Source of the DNA: Sindora glabra
Taxonomy: Eukaryota; Streptophyta; Magnoliopsida; Fabales; Fabaceae
Direction of reading: 5' to 3'
DNA: 64,000 nt
Assembly (NCBI GenBank): GCA_020226215.1
Contig: CM035235.1
Location: forward strand, 67,977,283-68,041,282
Below are positions 23,005-35,352 of this stretch, piece by piece. Under the pieces are notes generated by a model that was given only the letters and a program-made list of their open reading frames with translations, was not told the origin of the DNA and made no database searches. The translations under genes were made by a program, and so were the position numbers. How positions within the stretch are numbered: the stretch's first letter is position 1; every line of letters begins with the position of its first letter.

Positions 23005-25143
23005 TTTAGTAATGAATTAATAATTTTGTCTAAATTATTTTAATACACATTTGTATTATCGTTTGAAATTGTACCAATACATTTCCACCCATTGGAAAAT
23101 TTCTCAACAGTGGTGTCAAAAACCTAATAAAAAGTAATCACAGTATCAAAAACTCATACAATTGAAGTGGAGGGTTTCTTCAAACAACAAGGAGCTGGGT
23201 CAACTATTCAATCAAATGATATTGAGCATGTTTCCCATCTCTTCTTGAGAAAGATCCCGGCTTTCGTGCTTTGGTGGGTCTTCGAGATCCTTTCGATGAC
23301 CTATGTTGTATTGTGGTATTATCTTCAAAGTTTTTTTTTTATTTCAAAAAAATATTTGATTTCTTCTATACTTTAATGAAATTGCATAGACTTTTTATTT
23401 AATTTTAAAATTTATTCAAACCTCTGCTAAAATATAAAATAATATTGCATTTAAATTGAAATTTAATCTTTTCTTATAAAAAATTAGAAAAAGATGATTA
23501 TAGATTCAAAATAAATAATATAAAATAATTTAAATATTTTGTGATAAAAGATACACTTTGATTAAGTTTAAAGATTAAAAAAATTTTACACTAATATTGA
23601 AATTTGATATTTTAATAAGTTATATATTAACTATTTAAATTTAATTAAAAATATATTTTCAATCATAATATATCTAAATATCTCATCTAGCTACATGTAA
23701 AATTTACAGGTATATTTTCTTATCATTTTTCAATAAAATTTCAAATTTAAATTTAAGTATAATATTTTAATTTTCATGTTGCAAAGAGGGTGAAACTAAA
23801 TTTTAATATTAGAGAGAATATCTGAGTATTTTATCAAAATTCACTCACTTCACTGTTAAACTTCACACTACTATTCTCTCTCTCTCTCTCAAAGTTGTAC
23901 TCTTTATTCTCTCAAACGAAGACTTTGCACACTTTAGTGGCACTTGGATTAGGAGCGGTAATTTATATCATTTAGATCAATTCATTTATTAATCATGTCA
24001 TTCGTATTAACTTATAGGTTATTCGTTTAACTTATTTAATAATTTTAATTAATAAAATATATATTATAAAATTATTAATTAAATTTAATTATTTGTTATT
24101 TTTTATAAAAATATTTTTAATTATTAATAAAATATTATTTTAAAATTTTATTATTATTTTATTAAATAAATAATTTTATATCTTTATTATATATATCTAT
24201 TTATAATTAAAATATTATTTATTTATTAAATAAAATTATTAAGAATTTCATATAAATTCTTAAATGGGTTGCGTGTCTATCAAATTCGTGTTGAATTATT
24301 TTATCATAAATTATCATCCTTGCATTGGATATAAAAGCTGCTCTCGTACGAGAGCTTGCGTTATGGGTTTTGCTTCCATGCAAACCTTGCTTTTTATAAG
24401 CAAGCAAAGAGAGCAGCCAAACCTGCAAAAATGATATAAGCCCACTACTACATGTCTCTGCTTTATAGGCAATCGTGGGACAATTGACACCCACTAAACT
24501 ATTAAAAAATACAAAAAAGAGTAGTTATATATTATATAATAGATATTTGATTTTCTATTAAAAAATGTTTTAACCCCGCATCTGTTTTACTGACTCCATG
24601 AATTGCGTTTAACCCACATTCCTCCCATCTCATTACATATGATGGGCACAGACGAAGTCTCCATTATTTGCAAGCCTAGAACTTTTCTTCCTTCCGAGGC
24701 TTAATTCTGTAGGTCTTTTGTTGCCAGGGACAAAGAAATAGATAATAAGAATAATAAAAAATCATAATAATTAAAAAATGAAAATAATTGAGATGGAAAA
24801 CACAAGTAAGATGATATTTTGATCCTTGACGGCTAAAGATTCAGATCCATTCATAACAATCCTGGCCAAAAGCTACATGTGTGCAAGTCCCTTGGAACCT
24901 ATTCTTATAAACATCATAGATGCTTCCTTTTATCAGTTTTACATGTGTGTTGTCATAGATATTTATCATCAATTTTTTTTTAACTATTGGAAACCAAATT
25001 TATTAAGCAGAAAGATGAGAAACACAAATAAAAATAGCATTCTCAATCAGAGTAACCTAGGGAAGACTACCTAGCCCTTCCTTAATCATCTTAATCTCCC
25101 AGTTTGTTACCTCATGAGCAATTATCTTTCCCAATCTAGAATA
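23005..25143. other. Gene-poor stretch
   Basis: No supported gene. Near 23115 the sequence ACAGTGGTGTCAAAAACC resembles a decayed methionine-tRNA primer site and could mark the inner edge of another LTR, but no partner was found. The 23.95-24.30 kb part resembles plant MITE DNA rich in AATTATT. A 91-codon minus frame at 24219-24494 is unrecognised. Confidence 0.4.
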
Positions 25144-25790
25144 TCATTGAGTAGACACATTTAAGGTCTTATTCAAATCGCTAATTACATATTCAAAAAT
25201 TATTTGACTCCGGCAAAAATACATGATAACACTTAACAAAATATTCACTATAACCTTGCAATCATTTTCAGTAATAATTTGATAGTCTCTAAAATTATAT
25301 GCAGCAAGAATACCATTTTGAGTTTTATTGAAATCACTAATTACATACACAAAAATTGTTTAACCCCTCCAAAGATACATGATAACACTTAACAAAGTAT
25401 TCACTGTAATCTTGCAGTCACTATCAATAATAATTTGGTAGACTCTAAAATTATATACAGCAAGAATACCTTTTTGAATGGTAAGTAACTTAACATTTAG
25501 CACCGTAGAGGTTTCATAATTATGATGTCACATGCCCATAATTTTGTCATCACAAAGTTCTTAGCCGCAGCTGCTAGAGATGATTTTCCATTAAACCAAG
25601 AAGAGTCCATGTTGATCTGGATACACTCATAGGCTGGCAGGACCACCCAACATTGGAACTGTGAGCATCTAGTACTGGATTTTGTTGCTGCGCCAAAAGC
25701 TGGTCATACACTCTATTTTCTTCTGCCCTAAAATCACCCATAGCCAGTCCAAAAAGATGCTTGCACTTTGCGGTTTCTTTCCTCCCACAC
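25144..25790 (-). pseudogene. Retroelement RNase H-like (RVT_3 type) remnant with internal duplication
   Basis: Read on minus, a start like ...YECIQINMDSSWFNGKSS (about 25640-25570) is followed by a block with Asp-containing IIIDSDCK and NTLLS. This fits the RNase H-like domain found in plant non-LTR retroelement proteins and their domesticated relatives. The IIxDxDCK block occurs twice (about 25144-25325 and 25326-25470 on the plus coordinates), a tandem duplication of about 175 bp. Stops and frame changes show decay. Its upstream part touches the left border of the MULE, which seems to have inserted next to or into it. Confidence 0.45.
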
Positions 25791-25822
25791 CCGCCTGAGG
25801 ATCGCGTCGGGGAAAGCAATCA

Positions 25823-25831
25823 CCAATTTGC
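25823..25831. repeat. 9-bp target duplication of MULE, left copy
   Basis: CCAATTTGC immediately before the element start. The identical CCAATTTGC lies at 36744-36752 immediately after the element. Nine-base target duplications are the hallmark of Mutator-like elements. Confidence 0.85.
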
Positions 25832-26010
25832 GGCTAAAATATCAAAATAATATTTTTTACAAAACTTATTACCGATTTACTATTTTTTCGAAACATATTA
25901 CCGAAATACGCACGGTGGCGGGAGGCGCCATTTGGTGTGGCGCCTCATGGGCGGAGGCGCCATCCTGGATGGTGCCTTTGGGGACCTCCGAGGGCGCCAT
26001 TCAACGTGGC
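25832..26010. repeat. MULE left terminal repeat and short GGCGCC array
   Basis: About 80 bp of terminal repeat run to AATACGCAC at 25912. Then come three pairs of GGCGCC boxes with 9 bp inside each pair (for example GGCGCCATTTGGTGTGGCGCC), one box mutated to GGTGCC. The array is shorter than at the right end. Confidence 0.8.
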
Positions 26011-26800
26011 GCCCTCGGTCAATTTTTTTCATTTTTTTCCTTTTGAAATTAATTAATGTTGATATCATTTAAAAATAAAAATTATAAAATAAATAATATA
26101 TGATTGTAACTGAAAATAAATTTTTGAAAATAAATTACTTATTTTATAATTATATTTGATATCATATAAAAATATGTTAACTCCACTTTGATATCTAATA
26201 CATAAATTTATTATAGGAATTAAATAAGAAAGTAGTTAATGATAATAATATAATGAATAAAAATAATAAATATTTAGTAAATAATGAAATATTATTTAAA
26301 AAATATAGGATCAATAAAGAATAATTACATAATTTACATTAATGTCTCTCAAAATTTTATGTAATGATAGTTAATTTTTATCAATTTTTGAAATTATAAA
26401 CTTCTAACGCTTGGAATTATATTATTACAAGTCATTATTTAATATGTTATTACACATAAGTAAATTTATTGAGTATACTAAAATATTCTTTATATACAAA
26501 GGTGAAGATAGCTAAAAATGAAAAGAAATATAATGTAATAAATATATTTTTTCTTATTTTATATTTATTCCAATAATATGCTTGTCCATTTGTATTTATT
26601 TGAATAAAATTTTGTTTATTTTGTGACAGAATGAATGCAAACTGGCGAGGTTGAAGATAGCTAAAAATTTAAAAAAATTTGATTATTTCGTTTTAATAAT
26701 CTTTTCATTTTGTAATTAAATCGGAATTATAACATGAATTAGATATTTTTTATTTCATCAGAATGATAAAATATTTTGGCAATGAGAGTGAAAAGTACCG
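26011..26800. other. AT-rich MULE interior, no gene recognised
   Basis: Nothing coding is seen between the left terminal array and the degenerate terminal-like block. Confidence 0.5.
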
Positions 26801-26804
26801 ATTA

Positions 26805-27005
26805 ATTATTTTTTAAGAAATTATTATTCGTTTCATCGTTCGCTCGAAACATTTTATCGAAATAAGCACAGAAGATACGAACAGCGATGGAGAGACGACA
26901 AATGACGTGTAGAGGTACGCTAGACGAAATGGCATCGTTCGCGCTGAAGGGAAGGAACGACAAGCGATATGGCACTTTTGGCCCATGGCACCCTTGCTCC
27001 TCATT
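26805..27005. repeat. Degenerate MULE terminal-like block
   Basis: ATTATTATTCGTTTCATCG, then GAAACATTTTATCGAAATAAGCAC, resembles the inner part of the left terminal repeat (CGAAACATATTACCGAAATACGCAC) in the same orientation. It is followed by about 120 bp with decayed GGCNNC boxes. It may be the end of a further, older related insertion or a duplicated terminus. Confidence 0.4.
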
Positions 27006-27125
27006 TCTAAATTAATTAGGGTTTAAGGTGTTGACTGTGCACCCTAGACACATGAATTTTTGTGAAAGTATGATAATTAATATTATTTATTTACTTTCAC
27101 ACGATAAATAAAAAAAGAATAGATA

Positions 27126-27823
27126 GGTTAAAATAGGCTAATACGTTTATTTCATAAATTATTTTGCGCTTCACCGCAGTGTCAAAACTATTTACCAAAT
27201 TACGCAGGGCGCCGTTGAAGGCGCCTTTCAATATGGCGCATTCGCTACAGCGAATTTCACTGCGCGGGCTGGGAGGCGCTATTTCACCTGGCGCCTACCC
27301 AACAAACTTAAGTTTATAACTTATGGGGCTAGGAGGCGCCAAGTGACATGGCGCTTCCACAGCCCCATTTTATAAATTATTTAAGTTTTATAAATTTATA
27401 TATTTATTTATATAATTTTAATTTTATCATTATTTATAACGAAATTATAATTTTTAAAATTTAATTAATTATATTTTATGATATTATTTTTCTATATTAG
27501 TCGTAAAAATTAAGATATAATTATAATAAAATTAAAATTATATAAATAAATATATAATTTTATTAAACTTAATTAATTTATAAAATGAAACTGTGGAGGC
27601 GCCATGTCACTTGGCGCCTCCCAGCCCCATAAGTTATAAACTTAAGTTTGCTGGGTAGGCGCCAGGTGAAATGGCGCCTCCCAGCCCGCGAAATTTGCTA
27701 CAGCGAAGGCGCCATGTTAGAAGGCGCCTTCAGCTGGCGCCCTGCGTATTTTGGTAAATAGTTTCGAAATTACGGTAAAACAAAAAATAGTTTATGAAGT
27801 AAACGTATTTTGGTATTTTAACC
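27126..27823. mobile_element. Foldback MULE derivative nested in the large MULE
   Basis: A 698-bp element with the same kind of ends (left GGTTAAAATAGGC; right on the opposite strand GGTTAAAATACC). Its two arms are long inverted repeats: 27195-27370 pairs with 27590-27750, including the GGCGCC boxes, GCTACAGCGAA and CCCCATAAGTTATAAAC, around an AT-rich loop at 27371-27590. Flanks GAATAGATA (27117-27125) and AAGTAGATA (27824-27832) match at 7 of 9, consistent with an aged 9-bp target duplication. No coding capacity. Confidence 0.75.
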
Positions 27824-28126
27824 AAGTAGATATTTATAACAGTTGTGAAAGTATGATAATTAATAATATTAGTTATTATATGTGGAAGATGTCCTTATCA
27901 TCATTTTTTAAATAAAATTAAATATTGCAATGATCTTCGTGATTTATTGTTATTTGTAATTATTCCTGCGCAAGCAATTAAAAAAGTGGTAGTAATTAGA
28001 AGCATCCTAAATGTTGATGTCTGGCACTAAAGTAGTAAAGTCATCCATATTGTTGATGTCTGGCAATAAAGTAGTAAGATAAATGTACACAAATATACAA
28101 ATATACAAAAAACATAGAAAAGAAAG

Positions 28127-30608
28127 CTAATGTCTACGCAAGTGATATCCAGTCCCACATCCAGGATCGGTAATGTGGCGGCCGTATCTACTAACCCTCT
28201 GCGCAGGCTCGGGAGTCACATCCCCGGTGTCTATGTCTGCTCTACCTCCAGCTCCTGCTCTGCCTCTACCCCTGGCTCCCGCTCTGCCTCCACCTCTACC
28301 TCTATCTACAAGCTCTGAGTCATCTGTCATCATGCCACCATGCGCTGATCCCTGATCCTGAGTATGCCAATCAAATACAAGACGATATGGCTGCGCTAGA
28401 CCAGCATCATCAAAAGGAAAGGCATAGAATGCAGATGAAACTCCTGGTGCATGTGGAAATGCCTGGAATGAGGATGGAACACCAGGAGGGGGCTGGTACA
28501 TCTGGGATGACGACGGCCCAAATAGTACGGCTGGGAACGTGGTGGAGGATGAAGGATCATCAGGTGTAGTACGGTGCAAATGAGATGGAGCAGTAAGATC
28601 AGGCATCATCGTCAAGGTCTCCTGGGCGGTCGAAGGTGGAATCTGCTGCACTGTCGAAACGGGCGGAACATCAGCCTGTGACGTATGCCGTGGAGCAGTG
28701 CGACGTCGTCGGCGAGAGCGAGGCTGATCATGGTCACCCTCCGGAGGGTCTGGGATGTGATGGGCCTGGGGAGCTGGCTCTGCATGTGAGTCAATAATGA
28801 CATGATCAACCTGCTGAATCGCATGAAGGATGGAGTCCGATGGAGTCCGTCGCTGACCTAAGCGCATCGAAGGTGAACATAGCCTGCCCCTCAGGGGTAG
28901 TGAAGTCCTGTAGTGAAGAAACCTCATCTACCTGTGCAAATTTTTGACATTAAAGTTAGTTATAATACTAATGCATTTAAAGAAAATCACATAAAAAAAA
29001 CTAGCACGCAAAATTACCACAAGGTTAAGCGCTCCCCCGACAGGTGTAATACACTGTCTGGTAACCCGTCTGTACCATGTCATGTAATCGGAACGTGGTC
29101 CCAGAACTAGGCGTGTCATCGGCTCGGCGGTAACGCATAAGTCTCGCCGAATATCCCAGAGTGCAATATACGGCTGATGGCGGATGTGCCACTCCTTGTC
29201 ATGCTGACCGGACAAGTGAAGGCAGTGGACCTCCGCCACCTGCTTCGGTGGCTCTGGAATAGCCTGGCGTAGTCCAAACTGCCGCAAAACCCTATCAGGC
29301 TAGTGCCACTCGACAATCTGGAAGTGAATGAGCGGCACCACTGCTGTCCAGGTGTCGCTCCCGTCAAAGCAATATTGAGGCAGTGATGCGATGACCTCCT
29401 CAGTGTATAGGATCCAGACGATCTGGAGTTACAAATGTATCACGTGATTTAAATACGATTGTGGATTGGACAAAGCCTTGAAATTAGTGATTGTAAAAAC
29501 CCCCTGCGTACCTGGTCAAGTCGAAGCCGGTCCAACACGTATCTGTAATGGGATAGGCTGTGTGCCGGACTATCCTGGAACGTCTTCTGATAGTGCCACC
29601 TGCCAGGTTCAATAACAAAGTTAGGCAACTTCGTAGCAAACTTAATTAAAAGTGATAGTTGAAATATTTTCTAACCTGCGCGCTAAGGGGCCAATCCCTG
29701 CATCCCCCTCTGTTATGTCTAAAATAGCTATCGCGGGGGCAATAGTGGGAAATCTATCCCAGGCCCAGAGCTGCAGTAGTAGGCAACAACCTCCTATCTC
29801 TCTATAATCCGGTGCGGTGGCCTTGCAGAGGTCTCTGTACAGGTATGCCAGGCAAGCAGCCCCCCAACTGTACGTCCCAGCCTCATGTAAGTGTGCGATC
29901 AATGGCAAGTGCATGAGGTGGACGTATGTGCCGGAATGGTCTGGAAATAACGTCCCACCAATGAGACGTAAAATGTAAGCTCGGGCGAATCTCTGCACTG
30001 TCACCTCATCCGCATCATCTGGAAGATGAGTGAAATGCCTCTCCAACCAACTCATCCTCAGTCGCCCCCCTCGGATGACATTCTCATCCACCGGTAACTG
30101 GAGTCCTAAGTACTCCTCTATCAGGCCTCCCCACCCCCACACAGTGGGCCCCGTCACTACTCGACCGTCAATAGGTAGGCCGAGCTGAAAAGCAACATCC
30201 TGCAGGGTAATAGTCGTCTCTCCCTGCGGCATGTGAAAGGTGTGCGTCTCCGGCCTCCACCTCTCCACAAGAGCACTGATCAACTGGTGGTCGATCGACA
30301 CAAACTCGCACATCGCCAAGCCGTAGAAGCCTGCCTCTCGCAGAAAGGGGACAATCAACTCCGGCGGCGGCTGGTGATGGTAGTGATGGGCTCGTCGAAT
30401 CCTAAGCACACGGTCAGGCTACAAAAAGAAAAAATAACACCAACTATAACGTATGACAATTCAGAAACAGTTAATGCTCGGATTAAATAAGGTGTAGCTA
30501 TTTCCATACATGGCCTGCCCAAATCGACTGGGATATGTGTGAGGCCTGAGCGGTCAACAAAGAAAGATCGCGCGGTCCAGGATCAACGCGTCGGGATGTG
30601 GATGCCAT
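28127..30608 (-). pseudogene. PMD (plant mobile domain, MAIN/MAIL type) protein gene of the MULE, five exons, broken
   Basis: Exon 1 30510-30608 (MASTSRRVDPGPRDLSLLTA), exon 2 29676-30418, exon 3 29512-29599, exon 4 about 29021-29422, exon 5 28127-28931. All introns are 76-91 bp with GT-AG ends and phases that join. The protein would be about 708 residues. The plant mobile domain spans roughly residues 1-440, with CEFVSIDHQLISALVERW, GETTITLQDVAFQLGLPIDG, LLLQLWAWDRFP and DRVLRQFGLRQAIPEP. The tail is Pro/Ser-rich, with an RSRRRRR patch and RGRG repeats, ending GTGYHLRRH. PMD proteins act in silencing and cell maintenance in plants; in MULEs their role is unknown. An in-frame TAG (29300-29302, exon 4) and a 10-bp tandem duplication (28829-28849) that shifts exon 5 inactivate this copy. 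Confidence 0.85.
28829..28849. repeat. 10-bp tandem duplication causing frameshift in PMD exon 5
   Basis: GATGGAGTCC occurs twice in a row. Taking one unit away would place the exon 5 start (VDEVSSLQDFTTPEGQ) in frame with the long C-terminal frame (HAIQQVDHVIIDSHAEP), which is otherwise entered out of phase. Confidence 0.75.
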
Positions 30609-30935
30609 CTGACACGACAGGCATTGCATTGGAATGAAATTCAAACACACACAAACTTAAAGATGTTGTCTAATTTAAGTATAGCCTTAAGGCATAACTA
30701 ATATCATAAATAATATCATAAACTGTCTTAAATTTAAGGTGCAATGTATATAAATAATATCATAAAATGTCAGATAATATAAAATATTCACATTACTAGT
30801 ACTGGGGTAACCTTTATATACATAATGATGTGCAAATTTACAACCGTAAAAAATAAAATACTTGTGGGAAACCGTTACACTTATGATATTGGTTAACATA
30901 CTTTGAAGCATACATGCCAAAGTAAACAGTAAAAA
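30609..30935. other. Spacer between PMD gene and transposase
   Basis: About 330 bp of AT-rich sequence containing the transposase 3' flank and the PMD promoter region. No further gene is seen. Confidence 0.6.
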
Positions 30936-33752
30936 TCAAGGTGTAGAAGGGCCTTCGTCCCCATGAAGCAGTGGGCAACGCCTACGATTATGTCTTTCCA
31001 TCTTACAATGACTGCATTTCTGCTTTATACCGCTCTCTTGAGGCCAATCCATCTCATTTCTGATTCGGGTCGACTTTGGTCGTCCCCTTGCACGTAATCT
31101 TCCATAATTTGGAACTAGGACAGGGAATGGTGGTAGGTTATTCCATTGCGACCAATCCCCAATAGGCCACCACTCAGATTTGTAGCAATTGAGCAGCGTG
31201 TCAAGCCTGTATACAGCATCGACATATGATTCCCACGATATGTTGATTGAGGCACATGCAGTAATAATATGAGCGCAGGGATACCTATATGCTTGGAATT
31301 GTCCACATTCACATTGCCCTTTGTCTAATAACACCTGGACGACCTTTCCACATGACCCCCTAGCCATATCAGGGCCCTCTACCACCTCAAACCTAGTCGC
31401 TTCTCTATTGTAAGCACGAACGTGGTAAGAAGAAGCACGTGACTGGAGAGTCGCAAGCTCCTGTCTGAATCTGCTGGCGTATCTGTGTCCTTGTTGTAGG
31501 TCAGCGTGCGCTTCTTTTGCCCTTTCCACAAAGTACTTGACGCATCTATAGTATGTTTGTTGGACAAGTCCTGTGATTGGCAGCTTCCTTAGTCCTTTGA
31601 AGAGGCCATTGATGCACTCTACAATGTTAGTCGTCATATGACCGTATCTTCTGCCTTCGTCATAAGCAAGTATCCACTTCTCGTTCGGAATAGCGGTCAA
31701 CTTTTTATGGATCTCCTCATTGACTTTGCTAAGATTGTCCAATCTCTCCATGGCCTTTCCCCAACTGGGCTCGTACGCTGAATGGAAGGAGACAAATAGG
31801 TTAACTAAAATGAACTACCAGGTGCACAAATTTATAAAAGAAAGGTCCAATAAAGAAATTATGCTATAACACATACCAATCTTAAGGACAGCTTTCCTCA
31901 CATTGTCATCCCTGCACTTCTTGCGAACATTGCTGGCAATGTGTCTGATACAATACCGGTGATAAGCATAGGGAGGCTGCCATCCCAGGCCTTCGGTGGC
32001 TACAGCATCTTTGATAGCTCGGTACCGATCTGATGTCAAGCATATTCCTTGCTTGTTCGTGACATTTACCCGCAGTAATGCCAGAAACCAACTCCAGTTT
32101 TCATAATTCTCCTTGTCAACAATGGCAAAGGCAAGAGGAACGGGGCATTTGTTACCGTCCTGAGTCGCAGCAATTAGTAGCACGCCCCTGAACTTGCCAT
32201 ACAGGTGCGTGTCATCAACTTGTATGAATTGCTTGCAGTAAGAAAATGCGGCAATGCATGCCTTGAAAGCTCAAAAAACTCGGTTGAAAACATGTTTCTG
32301 CGGATCGACACGATTATCAGCTGTGACAAATTCTTGGGATTCCAACTTGAACAGCGCCTAGTCATAGTAGCCTAAAATGTCTAACCATTTGGGGAGCACT
32401 TCATACGATTTATCCCAATCACCGTGCACCTTGACAATTGCCTTTTGTTTCGCCTTCCATGCTTTCTTGTACGAAATCTTGTACCCGTACATGCCTTCCA
32501 CCCTCTCTTGTATAAGCGAGATTGGAACATCTTGCTTCATTTTAATCATCTCCAGGATCAGGGAACTGATATACTCGGAATCCAGAGACTTATGATCTTG
32601 TGTCAAACTAGCATTAACACATGTGTGGGGCCCTGAAAATCTAGTTATGGTCCAAGTGTTACAATTCTTCAGTTTCGACGCTCTGAGGTGGAAATTACAT
32701 TGGTCCCCAAATTTATCGCACTTCACGCTTAATCTTCTGCTATCCGACTCCTCCACGTAATAACTGTGGTGCCTTCTGATGTGGTAATGCTTGGTTGCAG
32801 CAATTAAAGCCTCCTTGCAATCGAACTCTTGCCTAACCTGCAAGTCCTCCATGTCGTAATCATAGGTTGGCTTCATTATTTTTGAAAATTCATTTGGATT
32901 CCGTATCGCATCCCAATCAATGTCAGAGAAGACAGCAGCTTGGGGGACACCATATGATGTTTGTGCAACATTACCACTCCTCACACACCGCGTTGGTACA
33001 CTGTCTGCATGTGTAGCCGCACGTTCTTCGTCATCTGTGTCACAGTCGTCACCGCTACTGCAGGACACCTCATCGTCTTCAAAACCAGATTCTAGGTGGG
33101 CATCCATTAGTACGGGATCGATAGATTCTTCTTGTACGACCGGCAAGGCACTTGATGAACCTACCAAGGTTTGTGGTGCATTTACCGGGAAAACACCTGC
33201 AACAGATGAGTCCAACGCAGGAGTATGACTATCAGAAATGTGGAACTCAAATCCACCTGTGTAAGGAAGCCCATCTCGCACCATCGAACAACAAGTGTTA
33301 ACATAAACCGTTGGATCCACGGGTGGTGCAGTTCTTGGAACTCTTACATCAAAACCAAGGTTGCCAGCGCGCAATGCGGATGTGATCACGTCCACGTACA
33401 ATTCCATGGCTGTTATCGCCGGATGTTGTTCGTAGCTTGCTATCGCGCATGCTAAGTCTTCATCGTCGTCCAATTCGTATGTCATGTACTGAGCCTCTGT
33501 TTGATGCTGTGGAAACCTGTAAACAATCTTCCCCACAGCTTGATCTTCGTGAAGCTTCAGTCGGCCATGAATTCTCTCCCGCAAAACATCCATGCTGCTG
33601 CATCCTCTTAATTTCAATGCCTTTGGGAGAGGTCCATCGTACATTATCCCATCTGATCCCTCAACAATTGTACCATTTAAATATATAAACGCAATTAAAC
33701 TTTTCTTCATCTTCTTACTTTTAGCTGCACAATACTCGCTGCACCCCCACAT
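30936..33752 (-). pseudogene. MuDR-type (MULE) transposase, two exons, two in-frame stops
   Basis: Exon 1 31877-33752, intron 31778-31876 (GTATGTG...CATTCAG), exon 2 30936-31777; about 905 codons. The N-terminal part resembles the PB1-like start of MULE proteins (LIAFIYLNGTIVEG), then an acidic linker. The MuDR DNA-binding domain (about residues 285-420) has the zinc-binding C-x4-C ... H-x-C pattern (CDKFGDQCNF, GPHTCVNA). The DDE transposase core has VDDTHLYGKF, LTSDRYRAIKDAV, HRYCIRHIASN and, in exon 2, NIVECINGLFK. A SWIM zinc finger (CECGQFQAYRYPCAH) and a terminal zinc knuckle (CSHCKMERHNRRRCP) follow. TAG at 32358-32360 and TGA at 32271-32273 (where the family has Trp before AFK) interrupt the frame. 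The start could be Met15 (33710). A leader exon near the right terminus is possible. Confidence 0.88.
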
Positions 33753-35352
33753 GGAGAAGTAGTCTCATATACAAATTTTGTTCTCATAAATGAGTATACT
33801 AGTATTTAATACTATAATTAAAAATGAACGCGATGTATTACTACTTTGCAAAGTATTCTGTTAATTCTATGAAATAACAGGATTATTTTCTTCGACCAAT
33901 CTAAAGTTATTTCTTTTCCAAAATTAATATAAAATTTGACTATATAATTTTACCTATGGTTTTGTTTATCTCTTTCAACTATAGTATTTTTCTTAGTGAT
34001 TTTGTACAAATTATACTAATTAAATTAGTTAGCCAATCAAATACACCAAATAGCAACTAAAAGTATGTACACATTATTATTGTCAATACCTCCATATATA
34101 TCTTAATTCTTCCTAAATAAACCAAGGATACCTATATTTTGTTCAGGTACATTAACTAGTCTTCCATCTACAATATCTACTATTTAAATGCAAAAAAGTC
34201 TAAATTTGTAATAATAGTATCCTATTTTTTCAAGGCTTTTGGTTACATTCACATTTCCCAGGATCCTTTTTAGTACCTCTCTTATGATACATTAAGATCT
34301 CACATGATCCAGTTCTCTAAATATGGCTTTCACCTAGGTCGTTACACCTATATTAGGACATCCTTTTTTATCTCGTTTGTTATTATTTTAATAGCACAAC
34401 CTATCACATTACATATAAAGTCATACGACATTTTCATAAATCATAACTTCACATCTTAAATCATAATTTCACTTCACACATCATAACAATCAATATAAAA
34501 TAAATAATTCTATATTATTAATATCATAATATTCTAAATAAATTTCTCTACCGATATAAAAAATACTTTCACTATGACTTTATACAAATTATAGTATAAG
34601 CATAAAATTCCTAAAAATACTAACCGGTAAGTATTCGGAGAAGCAAACAACAAAAAGCCTCTGCATGAAAGAAAAATTTGTTAGATAATTTAATAATTTC
34701 AATCTTTAAGTAAAAGTTATTAGATGTTATTGTATCAATTGTAAAATTATGCAACAATCACGCTAAATTAAATTTATTTTGTAAGATAATATATTAAATG
34801 AATAAAAAAATAATATATATAAAATTTTATTCATGTACATTCAATTTAAAATATATTGTTCGAACTTTTATATCAAGAAAATATTAATGAATTTTAAAAA
34901 ATAATTATTTTTTATTCCTAAATCATCTCATTAAAACTAAAATATATAGTTAGTTATTTCAATCAGCGTTTTTCATAACATGATTTTTTCAAAAAGAACA
35001 TATTTGATCATTAAAAAATAACTTGACGCATAAAAAAAATTATATTATATCAAATTAATATTATTCAATATATTCTATTTCAACTTTTAATATAATGATT
35101 GAAGAAATAAAAAAGAAAGTCATCTGCAAGGTACATGAAATGAGAAACAAATTATTTACGAACTGTAAACCCTCCAAGACCTTTCAGTTGATGTATTTTA
35201 AATTTAAAATATACTATTTAAAAAACATCATTAATAAAAACTTAAAATATTGTCATAAATTATAAAATAAAATTACTGATTGTAAAAAAACAATTGTCAA
35301 TAACTTGTTAGTTTTCTAACAAATATAATACGTTAAAGTTTCAATTTTTTTC
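33753..35352. other. MULE interior between transposase and tandem repeat
   Basis: AT-rich, no recognised gene. A block at about 34435-34640 (CATAAATCATAACTTCACATC ... CTAAAAATACTAACCGGTAAG) resembles the tandem units that begin at 35353. Confidence 0.5.

Noticed and set aside
28130..28569. Plus-strand frames of about 60 codons rich in Ser/Pro/Ala
   Set aside because: They lie opposite the GC-rich, low-complexity C-terminal exon of the PMD gene and mirror its repeats.
32377..33688. Several plus-strand frames of 70-100 codons
   Set aside because: They are antisense to the MuDR-type transposase, whose domains are clear on minus.
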